Source of the DNA: Hofstenia miamia
Lineage: Eukaryota > Xenacoelomorpha > Acoela
NCBI GenBank assembly: GCA_004352715.1
Contig: SCFE01000023.1
Location: 1,113,599-1,177,598 of the forward strand
Length of the DNA: 64,000 nt
Reading direction: 5' to 3'
Within the stretch, counting starts at the first letter, position 1; every line of letters begins with the position of its first letter. Position numbers and translations under genes: made by a program. Shown here in pieces: positions 25,534 through 37,907 of this stretch. A model generated the notes under the pieces. The model ran no database searches. It saw only the letters and a program-made list of their open reading frames with translations, and was not told the DNA's origin.

Positions 25534-25750
25534 TTATATATATATATATATATNNNNNNNNNNNNNNNNNNNNNNNNNNNNNNNNNNNNNNNNNNNNNNN
25601 NNNNNNNNNNNNNNNNNNNNNNNNNNNNNNNNNNNNNNNNNNNNNNNNNNNNNNNNNNNNNNNNNNNNNNNNNNNNNNNNNNNNNNNNNNNNNNNNNNNN
25701 NNNNNNNNNNNNNNNNNNNNNNNNNNNNNNNNNTATATATATATATATAA
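25534..25750. other. TA microsatellite containing a 180-N gap
   Basis: TA repeat on both sides of N at 25554-25733; the gap most likely hides more TA. Confidence 0.9.
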
Positions 25751-28718
25751 AACTCATGTAAAATTATAATCCTATATTTTTTTAAAAAATAGAACGATTT
25801 TGAAAGTGGATCAAAACAGCCGCTGAATATTATAGCAAACCTGAGATAAACGAATTTTTTAAAAAGTTTGAATTAGATAGATTCTAGGTCATTTAGAATG
25901 TGGTTCAGGATATGAGTATATACAAAAGCAATCGAGGTATAATTCAATTTTTACAGATATATACACACATTTATATATGCATATATTTGCAAAGTTATTA
26001 AATGATTTACTTGAAAGACTTGCAATTATTTTTAAAATGGGAATTGAAAACAATATTTTAAGTTTCTGGTTAAAAATAGAAATGTATAGAGTTTCAGAAG
26101 ACTTTATTATTCAAAAATAAGGTAAAAGCAACAATTTGTCTGAAACATTTAAAGCAAATCAAAGAAAATTATTTAAAACAATCGCTAATTGCAAAAGCAA
26201 GCAATTAGACCGAAATCTTTGAAACAATTACTCCATGTTTCTCAACATTAGCACACTTAATGAGTGTCTGAATGAATTTATTGGTTTGAATACAATGCTT
26301 ACAATCGCTGAACACCTGTACAATGCTCAAATGACATGTATTGACGTGAGTTGAAGGCTAAGTCAAACCATGCCAATAAATGGATTCCCTGACAATTATT
26401 GCAGTTACTTCAAACATGCACATACTGTGCAGAAGACCTTCTGAATAAGTGTTGCTTAGGAACCGTACCAGAGATCAGTGATGGTATGCTAAAGCATACG
26501 TTTTTCCACTTTTATGGAAAGTTTGGAAACACTTTTTGGAATTGTTCAATTTGATTTTTATAAGCTACTTCCAATCGAAAAAGTAGCGCTTTGTTAACGT
26601 ATATGAAATGAAAGAGGAATGCTGATAATTTTATCATAATTCGAGGTTTGCGGTTTTAGTGTCTTTCCACAAATTGATCCAGGAATCCCTGACTCGATTG
26701 CATCTCTTAGCCTTCAACCGTTTCGATACTATCTTACGGAAAGTGACCAAAACTTTCGGGTGATAGTGACTGTTCCAATAGGTAGTGAATGCACTTGATG
26801 GATGTCTATGAGCATGTTAAACCCCACCTATTGTAACCCCCACCATCGGTTACATTAGTAGATTTGTATGCTTTATAAAGATCTCCCCATTAAAGTTTTT
26901 TATTATTAAATAAAACTATCATTTGGATATAGTCACAGGCAAGTGATTTTAACAAACAAATGAAATAAGGCCTAAGGATAAAGTGCCCAGATCATTTAGA
27001 TTTGAATTAAAATTATTTAGTTAATTTGTGTGATAGATTGTTTAGAGCTGTAATGAAATTCAACGTTAGCCTAAATTTATATTGTTTTAAAGCATAATGG
27101 CTTCAATGTAACAAGTGCTTGACTCCTACGCTGCTTAACAAATAGAACGTAAGATATTTTTAGAAAAAAATCCCCTAGTGTTAAACTTGGCAATGAAGTC
27201 TACATTCAAGTAGAAAGACTGAGTGGGAAAAAAATAAGCCCCTCCGCTAGACATAAAAACCACAAAAATAAAGATATCTGTATTTTATATGAACCAAAAA
27301 TATTTTAAATTATAAAAAAACAATTTTTTAATGTTTCAAAGCTTGCTTTATAATATTATATAATAAACTTTGATGTACCACAGTCCTGCGCAAAAATTAT
27401 TCTTCTCCATTTAGAATTACCCATTTTGATAGTTGGATTCTATAGTGGGGGTAAGGAACAATATTATTATTATTGGAGGGGTCCTTCCTATACAAAGCTG
27501 AAATTTCTTCAATTTAAAATTCAAAAATAAGTGCCACCTGGGACCATTATTGGAGGGCTCCAAACCTCCCAACCACCCTTCTTCATTACACTCTGACTCC
27601 ATAAAAATAAAAAAAAATCATGAATAAAGTGGAAAAAAAGTTATTCATTCTAGGCTTCAGATTAAGTGATGACTTTTAATGAAACTAACACAAAATTAGA
27701 ATTTGTAAAAATACTAAAACTGATGCACTTAATCTGTTGGAAATTAAATTGAATTTAGAGTGCTAAGAATTTCAACACTTTCTGCTGAACATTTAAGATG
27801 GCAGTGTTCAATTTCAATTTATAAAAATTCCTATGTCAAAACTTTGAACTTGAGTTGAATAATAAGGAAAGACTACGTAAACATTAATTCAGAAATTTCG
27901 AACAAGTTCTTATGATAAGCTGCATGATTGTTACTGAAGATTACGATTGTTCATGCTCGGTATTGTAATCGAGCAGCGTTTAGTTCAATCTTGCACTTAT
28001 CTTCTAATGAACTTACACCTGATGAAGCCTCCGTCTGTACTGTATTCGATCTGCTTGAGCTAGCACATAGACTATGGAAAACTTACGTAAGAATAGATGA
28101 ATTCATACATATTAAATACATTATATACTTAGCTGGAACTGATGCACCATAGCTAGTGCTCCACAATACGCATAATAAAATACTCACTGTATGCTACAAT
28201 AGCTTTTTGATCAATGTTCGTATGTACGCACAAAAAATTTAAATTAAAGCTACCACAACGTTTGAGAGTATTATCAATTTATATGAATGTATGAATCCAT
28301 GTAAATAAGATGAGCAGAATTAGAGCTAAGTGAGCACACAGACCCTGTTATTTCCAAGGAGTCTACTTTGACAATCTGTTTATAAAAAGAATATATTTTT
28401 GCAAGAGTAGGATAAAATCCATCGTCGACGTAAACTTGATCTTGACTGTAATTTCCCACCAAATTGATAGTGGAAATTGTGAAGAGTAGAAATAAATAAA
28501 AATCTAGGTGTCGTGTGTGTGTATTCTCTAAAAGATTTATTTTATGAGAGCGCCTCTGTTTTGAGATACTTATCGCCCTCGCAATCCATTAATGGCATCA
28601 CATTGTCATTCACTATTGAATAAAATAATAGAATCGTAGAGTAAAAATAATGTTTTTCGCCTGTAAGTGCAAATTTAGTAAAAAAACATTTAATTTAATC
28701 GACCTAGAAATTCCATAA

Positions 28719-29036
28719 TTGTCCCACAAATTATCAAATAAATGGAGCAGCAATATTAATGTAAACGTGATTTTGGATTTGTCAAATTGCGATAATATTT
28801 ATAGCCTTTCCGCATTATTAAAAATACCAGTGCCTGCACTCGAACGCTTTGCAGTGGACTATTTCAATTTACTCCTCATAAAAAATGATGACGTTTTTCC
28901 TCTGAGGAGGTCGCAAAGCTGTGCAAGTGACAGTCAACCCAGTTTGGGAAATAGACATCGTGTAGGAACATTGGTTCACTATGTAAATATCAGCATGTGT
29001 CTACAAATCTTGAATCGGATAAGGATTTGTAAGTGA
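28719..29036 (+). CDS. Unclassified open frame, weakly BACK-domain-like
   Basis: A 105-codon open frame without an ATG at its start, opening directly after a stop codon. Its middle, NCDNIYSLSALLKIP then ALERFAVDYFNLLL, has the helical pattern of the BACK region that follows BTB in kelch-like proteins. I see no BTB or kelch part nearby and no convincing splice sites. It lies antisense inside the large cpo intron and could be a gene fragment, a processed relic or chance. Confidence 0.22.
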   Translation: MSHKLSNKWSSNINVNVILDLSNCDNIYSLSALLKIPVPALERFAVDYFNLLLIKNDDVFPLRRSQSCASDSQPSLGNRHRVGTLVHYVNISMCLQILNRIRICK

Positions 29037-29268
29037 ATGTAAAATAGAATCTGTTGTTACCTTAAGAATGCGATAATAAGTTTTTCTTGTCATAGGTTAG
29101 AATGACTGTAGAATCTAATAGAACGGGTCTATATCACAAGTAAGACTAAAAAAATCAAAAAAGCTTGCAATATATAATACATGAACAATACCCTTGTGGT
29201 AACTATCAGAAGTACTGTAATCCATGTTTATTTTAACAATAACAATGATAAAACAAAAAGGAACAGTG

Positions 29269-29308
29269 TTAAGACTAGAAACGCGACAATAGGTCAAAAT
29301 GACCTATA
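29269..29308 (+). repeat. Possible piggyBac-type end with AGGTCA palindrome
   Basis: TTAAGACTAGAAACGCGAC is followed by AGGTCAAAATGACCT (29291-29305). The start resembles the TTAACACTAGAA terminus of the MITE at 7993. No matching right end was found. Confidence 0.4.
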
Positions 29309-30251
29309 AGCCTTTTTTGTTTCCTTCATTATTCATTCAGCAAAAACACTAGCAAGTAGATATACGTCCAATCATGTTGATAATCTCATTTAATTTACTA
29401 TTAGCAAAAATTTTGTTTCTATTCCATAATTTCGCATTTAAAACATCAGATGTAAATATATTCTCGTGGAGTGCTCACTGTTCATATTGCAAAGGCTATC
29501 ATATTGCATCGTAGTGTTTTTGGTAATCTAATGAAAAATATGAAAAATAAGTATAAATTTCTAATTTTTTAAGAAAAATAACTTATATCTTAGTACACTC
29601 AGTTTAATACAGTTTTCAACTAAATTATCGAGATCACTGCAACTAAATACGTGCAATTCCTAATTAATTAAAATGCGGACAGCAATAATGAATTTTTTAG
29701 GTTGCCAAATGGTAAAAAAGAGATCTAAGGTTATAGAAAAGTCAGTGTTTTGAAAACATTCCAATGTTGCGCACTTAACCATCAACTCTTGTAATTGGTG
29801 TTGACAGCAAGTCAATCAAATAAGAATGTGAAATTAAAAAGCTACAAAAGTGCGATGAATTGAAATATTTTTAAATTCGCATTCACTTAACTGCCACGAA
29901 TTACTTTCTTGTGGCATGCCTCATCAACATCGTTTATTGTGAAGATTTTGTTTTGCTTGTACACAAACAGTTTATATATCAATACATGATCCACACTTTT
30001 CACTCGAATTATTTGTGCTTTTTTAAACAATTTCAAAAATATTTTTAATTGTTAAAATAATTTAATTTTTTTATGAATACATAAATACATGCGATATCTA
30101 GACACTGTGGATTTGGTAACCACTGTCATGGTTTCTAGAGGCTTTCTATATGTGAGCAAAAATTTTATCTTTCAAATTTTGTACCCTATTTCCAGTGATC
30201 TCTTTGCTAGAATGCCATAGGTATTCCAAAGTTTTTAATGCAGAACCAAGT

Positions 30252-30344
30252 TATATATATATATACTATGACCTAGCAGATTCCGTACAAAATGAATTTA
30301 TTCAAAGTCATACATGTTTCGCTATACAATAACAGCTTCGTCAG
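30252..30344 (-). repeat. Repeat 3' end with CTGACGAAGC...GCGAAAC hairpin, next to TA tail
   Basis: On the minus strand CTGACGAAGC, a short loop and GCGAAACATGTATG are followed by about 50 bp of unique-looking sequence and a TA run. The CTGAxGAAGC/GCGAAAC pairing is a widespread signature I associate with ends of retroelements, possibly Penelope-like, but I cannot assign the family. The stem is only three to four base pairs. Confidence 0.35.
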
Positions 30345-31631
30345 TAATGAATTCAAAATTTGAAATGCAATAGTTTGAAAATAGATGAAGGATGTTAAAA
30401 TGATGTAATTGTTTACTTAGCAGATGTTTATTGTGGTCTTTTATTGATATTTATTGCTTCTTTTATTTTAGTGTGAATGGTCATAGCAAAAAATGTCTGA
30501 TCTTAAGTATCACTTAATTATTCTATTTTTAAAGGTCCATTAAGATCAGAAATACTTTGTCATTACCAACAGGCTGAAAAAAGAAAAGTTTAAAATATAA
30601 ACTAAGTCGAAGCACACGAAGGTTGCTGAAACAAAATTAATAAAAGACTACCGTAAACATCTTTTAAATAAACAATTCTAACAGAAATAATTTGACAAAT
30701 ATGGTGACCCTACGAGAAAAAATAGCATGCCAGAAAAGTTTCACATCAACACTACATATTATCGATGAATACATTTATAAAAAATGATAAGCTTCAGTGC
30801 CTTAAATGTCCGTATTTAGATGGCTTAATGAAATTATTGATCGCGTTAGCGCAACTAGATTTGAGATGAATTGGTGATGAAATGATAAACTTCTTAAAAT
30901 GGAAGTGCATAGTTTGGACGGCATTTGTAGAAAACGATTTAGGCTAAGATTTTCAATCCCCTCAGGAAAATTTGCTTTCGACGCCCAATGAAGCTTTGGT
31001 AAACAAAGTAAATCCCTGAGGAGATCTTCAACTTATATTAAAAACCACCAGGTAAAAGATTGAATTAATCGGCGTGATTGACAGATGAGCTCAAAAACGC
31101 GTAATGAATGGCACTGATAAATTTCCTCACAAGACAGACCAATTTTTTAATTTCTGCTTTTTGTTATTAATGAGAAGAATAATTAATGTAAACATTTAAC
31201 GTTCCCGCGGTTTTAAGTTTATATATATATATATATTGCATTCACGTTCAAAATAGAAAGATACGTGAAAAAATCTATCACTCTTTGACTATGCATTGTC
31301 AAAAGGAATAAAAACTTGATTGTGAAAAATCACATACATGCATGGCGCACTGCTTTTTGTAATTGGTGGCAACAGAAGTATGCCAAAGAAAAATATTTTA
31401 AAATTCATAACATTTTCTTTTGCAATTTCATTGCAATGCTAAACCTTTTTTAGTTATAACAAATGCAAACTAATCATATAAAATCAAGAGTTAACTGACT
31501 TGGTTTGTGAAAATAGGTCAACATTTTCGCCAAAGGGATGCCTATAATTTAGTGGAACGTGAAAAAAATGCAGTCGCTACACGACTGGGTCCGACTAATG
31601 CATATTAAATATTCAACTAGGAGATACACAT

Positions 31632-32043
31632 TAGTGATGTGCGGGCCGGGCATGGGCTGGCATAGAGAAGAAAAGATAAGAGTATTGTAAGTTTATTCTG
31701 TTTACTATATCTCAAAACACAATATCTCTGTTTACAATTCTGCTTGCTATATCTCAAATCACAACTTTACTATATCTCAAATCTACCACAGGTAAATTTA
31801 ACAGCTGAGTGAACAGCTGACAGTAATGTTTTTATTGGATCTGGAGAAATTTACAGGTACATAATGAAATTACGTGATGAAAGTGCAAATGCGTTGGACG
31901 ATGTGATTAATGTGCAGTGCATGTGCGGGCGGGCTAAAACTTTAACGGGTGGGCTGAGATCTAAACAGGCGGGCCACGGATGGGCTGAGTGTTGAACAAC
32001 GAGCGCTGACGGGTCGGAAAAATCGGTGGTCCGCACATCACTA
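31632..32043. mobile_element. hAT-like MITE, TAGTGATGTGCGGGCC family
   Basis: 412 bp with inverted ends TAGTGATGTGCGGGCC and GGTCCGCACATCACTA. Flanking octamers ATACACAT (31624-31631) and ATACATAT (32044-32051) agree at 7 of 8 bases. The right part is rich in GGGCGGGCT and GGGCTGAG motifs. No coding. Confidence 0.8.
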
Positions 32044-33614
32044 ATACATATCCTAAGACCCAAGCAATGATGAATTCGCAAAATTGTCGAACAGGTAAAT
32101 TTGATGAAAAACTGTGTCGAGATTACAGATTAGTTTTAAGAACATTGGTAGTTGTCAGTCAAACAAAGACTTAGCGAGGTTTTTGAAGTAAGAATCAATT
32201 TCGGACTTTCCTCTCCGCAGACGATTGCTCTTCCATTTACACAACAACTTCAAAAATTCGGAAATTGCAGTCGAAAAAAATCGATAAAATACATTTTGCT
32301 TAAAAAATTCGGCCAGAAGTTATCTTGTCATGACCTACAATGAAACAGCACTTAAGAACATGCCGAAAGCGCCCCTCAGACGAAATATTGAGCTGACAAT
32401 GGGACGTAATCACTACAATATCCGTGAGTGACAGAGGAAATAATCAAATTATCAACACGTCAACAATTACAATTAAATATCAATTCTAATGAATTGGACA
32501 CCTAATTCCCATTACGTATGACGCGAGGATAGTCATGACTACAGCTACTTTCTCTTAAAATGATGCCACAGTCAATTCTTTGCTAGTTTCTCTAGATTTA
32601 ACCAATTGTTGAATATTAACTCAACACATTTTTAAGGCTTTGCAATGATGCTAATCCGAATGTTTATTGAATTTTGAACTGTTTTTACTAAGAAAAAATT
32701 TAAATATTTACTCAAACATTAGTTCATTAAAATTCAATTTCTTGAAAGAAATGATTGCGCGCTAGTACTTCAAGTAATAAAGCACTCATTTATACAAATA
32801 TTTAACAAAAATGGGGGAACTCTAAAAATAATTCTCCGGGACCTAGATCTGCCAAAAACATTGAGGAGTTTTCGTTGCAAAGTGTTTATTTCAGTAGAAA
32901 ATATTCGAGATTGAAGGGGTGAGTTTCCAATATTTTCTCAAAGGTATTCGCAAATGTCAACACTGGTGTTGTACAGTAAATTTAGGAAAATGAAACAAGG
33001 GCGGACACAAAGAATGACCAGATATGCATCACCAAAGATGTGAGAGAAATACTTACAGTCTGCCATGTACTGATACCATTTATTGCAATTGAGACTCGAA
33101 ATTAATGAATTTATATTTAAACTTGAAAGTGAACTATAGTAGAATCAAGAAACCTTCAAGTGAAATAGTACCTACTAATAAATGAATCTATTGTTTCTTA
33201 TTGACCTGGAAGGAAAAAAATAAATAGTGGGATATTTGCCAAATTGTGTAATGATTTACATTGATGAAGTGTCAGTAACATTGGATGCACTTGTGTTTAG
33301 TCGACTACTTTAATTCGTGACATCGCCAATTGAGAGATACGATGCTCACTGGCCACAAGATCCTGTCAACTCATAAGTCAAGCTCTACCTCATTCGAACA
33401 AAGCATTCCAAGTGTCACTTCACGATTGGCACTTATCAATAATGACGTCAGCCCTCAATCAAATCTCGACACCTTCCATTTACAAATGGCATCAACAAGT
33501 GGGCAGAAATCAATACCATCGATTGTTGAATAACTTCACCAGACGCTTGTCAACTAAGTGTCACTCGGATATAATTACACGGTTTTAAAATTTCGGAAAT
33601 TTAAGGTTAACACT

Positions 33615-33682
33615 ACTTGTGCAGTCTCGTCTCTAAGGCCTTCAAGTAACTTGTGCAGTCTCGTCTCTAAGGCCTTCAAGTA
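33615..33682. repeat. 34-bp unit duplicated in tandem
   Basis: ACTTGTGCAGTCTCGTCTCT followed by AAGGCCTTCAAGTA occurs twice back to back with no differences. Confidence 0.95.
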
Positions 33683-34516
33683 AAATATGCGATTAGTGCC
33701 CCATTAGTATAATGACTTCAAGATTAAATGTGATTATCAGGATCAGTACGTGAGATTACATGTGAAAGCTACAACGATAAAATAAAAAATTGAGGTTAAT
33801 AATTCTATAAAAGTGAAGCCCTATTTGCAAATACACTAGTTTCCCGGTAATGGTTTTTGTTTTCAAAACGCTTTTCGCGCCAGATGCAATCCTTCTCGTC
33901 TAAATGGATTCTCAATGAAGGATTTCAATCAATGCTAAACAATTTCGCCTAATGTAGGTTGTAAGAATTGTATTTAAGGTGCTTAATAATCACGTACAAA
34001 ACTATTTTGAACTTTATTAATACTCTTAGTAAGAATAAGAATATGGCATGATAAAAGATATGGTAGAACATCTTGCCTCAAATCCGATGTACATAATTTT
34101 TTTACTGCAAAAAACCTACTTCTTCTAGCTGACAGAGAGTTCCAATTATTAAGTACAGTATATATTAGTGTCAGAGCAGGCATAGTTATAGGGGGGCAAG
34201 GGTACGCTCGCCCTTTTCTTTTTCAAAACCATCTAAACAATATACAAAATTACGGATGTCTTATGTGACTATTATGATAAAAATACAAACTTCTAATAGT
34301 TTTCATAAGATAAAAACCATTTCTGCTCTGAATAAAAGGCGTCCTGAAAAATTATCTCTCATGTGCATAAATATAAACCTTTCAAATTTTTGTGGGAAAT
34401 CTCATAAATTTTTTAATTTTTTTTACAAATATATGATTAGATTTTGTATAACTTGCAAGCAAGTATGGGTTATTTTTTAACAATTTTAGGAAATAAATTT
34501 GAACCTCCACCGCTCA

Positions 34517-35768
34517 GTCTACGCCATGCCTGTGACTGACGCTGGCATAACAATATAAAAGGAAAAGGGAAAAAGGGGCGCGTAATGACACCCACATATT
34601 ACCAATCGCCCGTCTCCACCTATGCAATAAAATTTCAAGCTATAAATAAAAAATTTTGCGTGAAAATTCAGTAAATATTGCCAAAAACTTTCTAAAGCAC
34701 ATTGACTAGAAATCCATTGATATAAAAAATATTTGATTTCGGTAACAAAGTATCGTATCAAATCAAAAGAAATTTCTGTTAATTCAATTAAAGAAATAGT
34801 GTAGGGCATCGCATTTTCTCCACGCAGTAACTATTCTTATTTTGTGATTCTCACGGGCTAATAGGTATTTTGTTTCATTAAAATATACAGCAAATGAGTA
34901 CGCAGACATGCCATTAGGCATCAGCCATTCAATTAAGATGCACTTTTGTATCTCTGTATGTGAAGAATTTAGTAAAGAAGAACATATGGGGAAATATTGC
35001 GAGACATTTGCTACTTTCACTTTAAAATTTGTTGGACTTTTGCGCGACTCTGGGGCAGCGTGAGCAGCTAAAGTTCCCATGCGCTTCAATAACGATTAAA
35101 GCATGCTGTTCACTAGAAGCACTTTTCAAAAAAAATATGGCGCGAATAAANGTCTACGCCATGCCTGTGACTGACGCTGGCATAACAATATAAAAGGAAA
35201 AGGGAAAAAGGGGCGCGTAATGACACCCACATATTACCAATCGCCCGTCTCCACCTATGCAATAAAATTTCAAGCTATAAATAAAAAATCTTGCGTGAAA
35301 AATTCAGTAAATTGACTGGAAATCCATTGATATAAAAAATATTTGATTTCGGTAACAAAGTATCGTATCAAATCAAAAGAAATTTCTGTTAATTCAATTA
35401 AAGAAATAGTGTAGGGCATCGCATTTTCTCCACGCAGTAACTATTCTTATTTTGTGATTCTCACGGGCTAATAGGTATTTTGTTTCATTAAAATATACAG
35501 CAAATGAGTACGCAGACATGCCATTAGGCATCAGCCATTCAATTAAGATGCACAGTTGTATCTTTGTATCTCTGTAAGTGAGGAAATAAGTAAAGATGAA
35601 CAAATGTTGCGAGACATTTGCTACTTTCACTTTAAAATTTGTTGGACTTTTGCGCGACTCTGGGGCAGCGTGAGCAGCTAAGGTTCCAATGCGCTTCAAT
35701 AACGATTAAACGATTAAAGCATGCTGTTCACTAGAAGCACTTTTCAAAAAAAATATGGCGCGAATAAA
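34517..35768. repeat. Direct duplication across a single N (probable unmerged alleles)
   Basis: 34517-35150 and 35152-35768 are near-identical with scattered substitutions and small indels (for example near 34680/35315 and 34960/35570). The N at 35151 separates them. Allelic differences are more likely than a true duplication. Confidence 0.85.
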
Positions 35769-37339
35769 TAATTATGGAGTCGGGTGAGTGAGAGACTTTA
35801 GGATTGGCGCCAGAAATTCCAGAGTTATGAAATAGATTGTCAGAGTTTGATAAAGAAAGTCAGCTGGAAGGTCATTTGATAAATATAACTAATTCACTCG
35901 CCAGAAATCGGCCAGATTCATTAACTGGCTGACAGATGACTGACGCATTCAAATTATGAAGAAAAGTCATCAAAGTTGGAAACTGCAGAGTCATCATGAA
36001 ATTATGCACATTCTTGAGAGACAGAAAGCCACAAATCGAGGTCCCAGGCCTAAACTCAACTTTTGCGAAAATCTAGTTTAGCTGTGAAGGATAAAAATTT
36101 AATGCCTGTAATGTGTAGGGAAATATAAAATCATACTGCCAAAACACCACTTTAGACATTTAAGCGACTTCCAGGACATTCGGTAAGTCTTATGAGAACA
36201 CGTTTAGGATCACTTAATTCCGGAAATCCAATCCATCTCAACTTATAATATACTTTTAGAATCTCAAGAGATTGGCAATCTCATTCCATGCAATATCTTG
36301 AAATAGTTACAAAAATATAAACGTTCGGTGGAAATCCAGCATTTTCAATTTCTGCGCAAACAATGGTGAAGATAAATTGATTGTTAATGATTTACCTGAC
36401 TTTATATTTATTATCTTCACACTCCTTTGAAAATCTTTTTCGAGAAGGACTTAGTCTTTTAGAAATGAGTCAAATTGAACATTTGACAAATGTTGACGCG
36501 TCAAGGTTAGCTATATATTTTTCTAAGGACAAAGTCTCCATTTTTAATACAGTGCTCAGCAGGCGTTTTGCGTATTTGCCTCATCTTAGAAATTAATAGG
36601 CTGTAGCAGTATCAATATAAATCCTCAAAACTTGAACACAGCTGAAAATATAATGATCACGAAAGTGGCATAAAGAACAATGAAAGATCTTCATTTTAAA
36701 TTAATGATTGCCACTGAATTCCTTTAGTAATTTTCACAAAGTCCGCTATACTTAGTGTATCAATGATTGAAACCGATAAATAACTACGCTCAGATCAAAA
36801 TAAGACACAATTAGAACATGATTCATCAAGACAATATTTATCCTGTGTTAGGAAATGGAATCCACTATGCATTGCATCCATGAAAAATGATGATCGATTA
36901 AGATATTGCGTGCTGCAAAATCACTTAAAATTTTATTCCTCAGCTGAAAATGTAGAATAGGAGATCATGCGAAATATTCTGTTTCACCACAGTGGCATAT
37001 CCCTCTTCCTTTCTGGATAAAAATATCGAATGTTATCAACAAGTTACTGGAATTTTAAAGATTTTCTGTTAAATAAACGACAGTAGCAAAAATGCAAAAC
37101 GAAGAATATGAAAGAAGACTGCTTCCGTACTCTGCGAAAGAGGGCTTGCAGTGCCTTAAATTTTGATTAGAAAATCAGTAGTCATTCTTATATTTGGGAT
37201 TTAGAACTACATCCTGTTTGAGATGAAGGGTAGCATACTATATCAGGACCTAGGGACAAATATTTTGAAATCCCTATTTCAGTAAAATCTTTAGACGCAT
37301 CAATGTAATTATATGAAATTTATAATTAAAATCACTTAC

Positions 37340-37402
37340 GGATGGAGATTTGCCTTGTTCAATTTGTTTACCAGTTACTTTAAGTAACGATCCCTCGTAT
37401 CC
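37340..37402 (-). CDS. cpo: couch potato/RBPMS-family protein, exon 3 (RRM middle)
   Basis: Twenty-one codons: GYEGSLLKVT followed by GKQIEQGKSPS. GYEGSLLKVT is the second beta strand of the RRM and is nearly invariant in the family. The acceptor TTTTAG precedes GGA TAC and the donor is TCC|GTAAGT. The loop GKQIEQGKSPS is a little longer than the couch potato SKNGKTAS loop as I remember it, a lineage-specific change in the beta2-beta3 loop, which often contacts RNA. The 63-nt exon is phase 0 on both sides. The intron that follows it on the minus strand is about 28.5 kb. Confidence 0.93.
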
Positions 37403-37579
37403 CTAAAAGGTTTAATAAGACAACTGATACCAATTAATAAAGTATTATGTTGAAATATGAATTTATCTCAGATCCACCCCCTCTCTACTGCTAGGATTGT
37501 TACAAACAAATTAATCTCTTTTTTAATGTATGGGTAGTAAAAAGAATTAATTAAAATATATATGCATTTATATATATAA

Positions 37580-37611
37580 ATTATTTAAATAGTAATGAGC
37601 ATAATAGAAAT
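37580..37611. repeat. 32-bp motif beside TA repeat, copy 1
   Basis: Starts ATTATTTAAATAGTAATGAG; identical to 56968-56999 and 61337-61368. Lies in cpo intron 2. Confidence 0.95.
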
Positions 37612-37614
37612 ATA

Positions 37615-37627
37615 TACATAGAAATAT

Positions 37628-37690
<63 letters not shown>
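37615..37690. repeat. TA/TACA microsatellite in cpo intron 2
   Basis: GAAATATATACATA units followed by about 50 bp of alternating TA. Confidence 0.9.
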
Positions 37691-37691
<1 letters not shown>

Positions 37692-37753
37692 GATAATGTA
37701 CATATACTTTAATTATTGAACATTAGATTATAGTTTGCTATTAAAATAGGTAC

Positions 37754-37831
37754 CTTGTAACCGCGGAATAATAAATAGAGTTCTCGGGGCTTTGCATCCA
37801 TTGGTAAGCCACTAACAAACAGCGTTCTTAC
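37754..37831 (-). CDS. cpo: couch potato/RBPMS-family protein, exon 2 (RRM beta1/RNP2)
   Basis: Twenty-six codons encoding [20 protein letters not shown] and then LFRGYK. This is the first beta strand (RNP2, LFVSGLP) and first helix of the RRM; the PRELYLLFR signature is diagnostic of RBPMS, couch potato and MEC-8. The acceptor is TTTTAG at the right edge and the donor is AAG|GTACCT at the left edge. Length is 78 nt with phase 0 on both sides, so skipping it would keep the frame but destroy RNP2. It is separated from exon 1 by only 76 bp and from exon 3 by 351 bp. [11 protein letters not shown] matches the couch potato/MEC-8 wording more closely than the vertebrate GLPLDIKPREL that I remember. 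Confidence 0.93.
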
Positions 37832-37907
37832 CTAAAAGAATCCGGCTAGCAAAATAATAATAAAAATAACCATGATTTCATAAAATATAATATCCAGAAG
37901 CACATAC

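Larger units (their letters stand above)
8833..37339 (-). other. cpo intron 3 (about 28.5 kb)
   Basis: Bounded by GTAAGT at 37339 and TTTTAG at 8833 on the minus strand. It holds the transposable elements and assembly duplications listed separately. In the stretches between them (9043-10442, 10791-11825, 12004-13082, 14541-16478, 16549-17544, 18659-19516, 21365-22925, 23516-25498, 25734-28718, 29037-30251, 30345-31623, 32052-33614, 33683-34516 and 35769-37339) I see only AT-rich non-coding sequence, short TA runs (for example 16043-16071 and 16858-16876) and ORFs below about 110 codons without recognisable motifs. Confidence 0.85.
37403..37753 (-). other. cpo intron 2 with a TA microsatellite
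   Basis: 351-bp GT-AG intron between exons 2 and 3. It carries a long TA/TACA microsatellite (about 37615-37690) and one copy of a 32-bp motif (37580-37611) that recurs at 56968 and 61337. Confidence 0.85.

Noticed and set aside
26351-26712. TTGAAGGCTAAG and its complement as ends of a MITE
   Set aside because: Only 12 bp match, and the neighbouring GGATTCCCTGA repeat is in direct orientation, so it is not a clean inverted repeat.
30316-30344. Functional hammerhead ribozyme
   Set aside because: CTGACGA and GAAAC are present, but the closing pair of stem II and stems I and III do not form.
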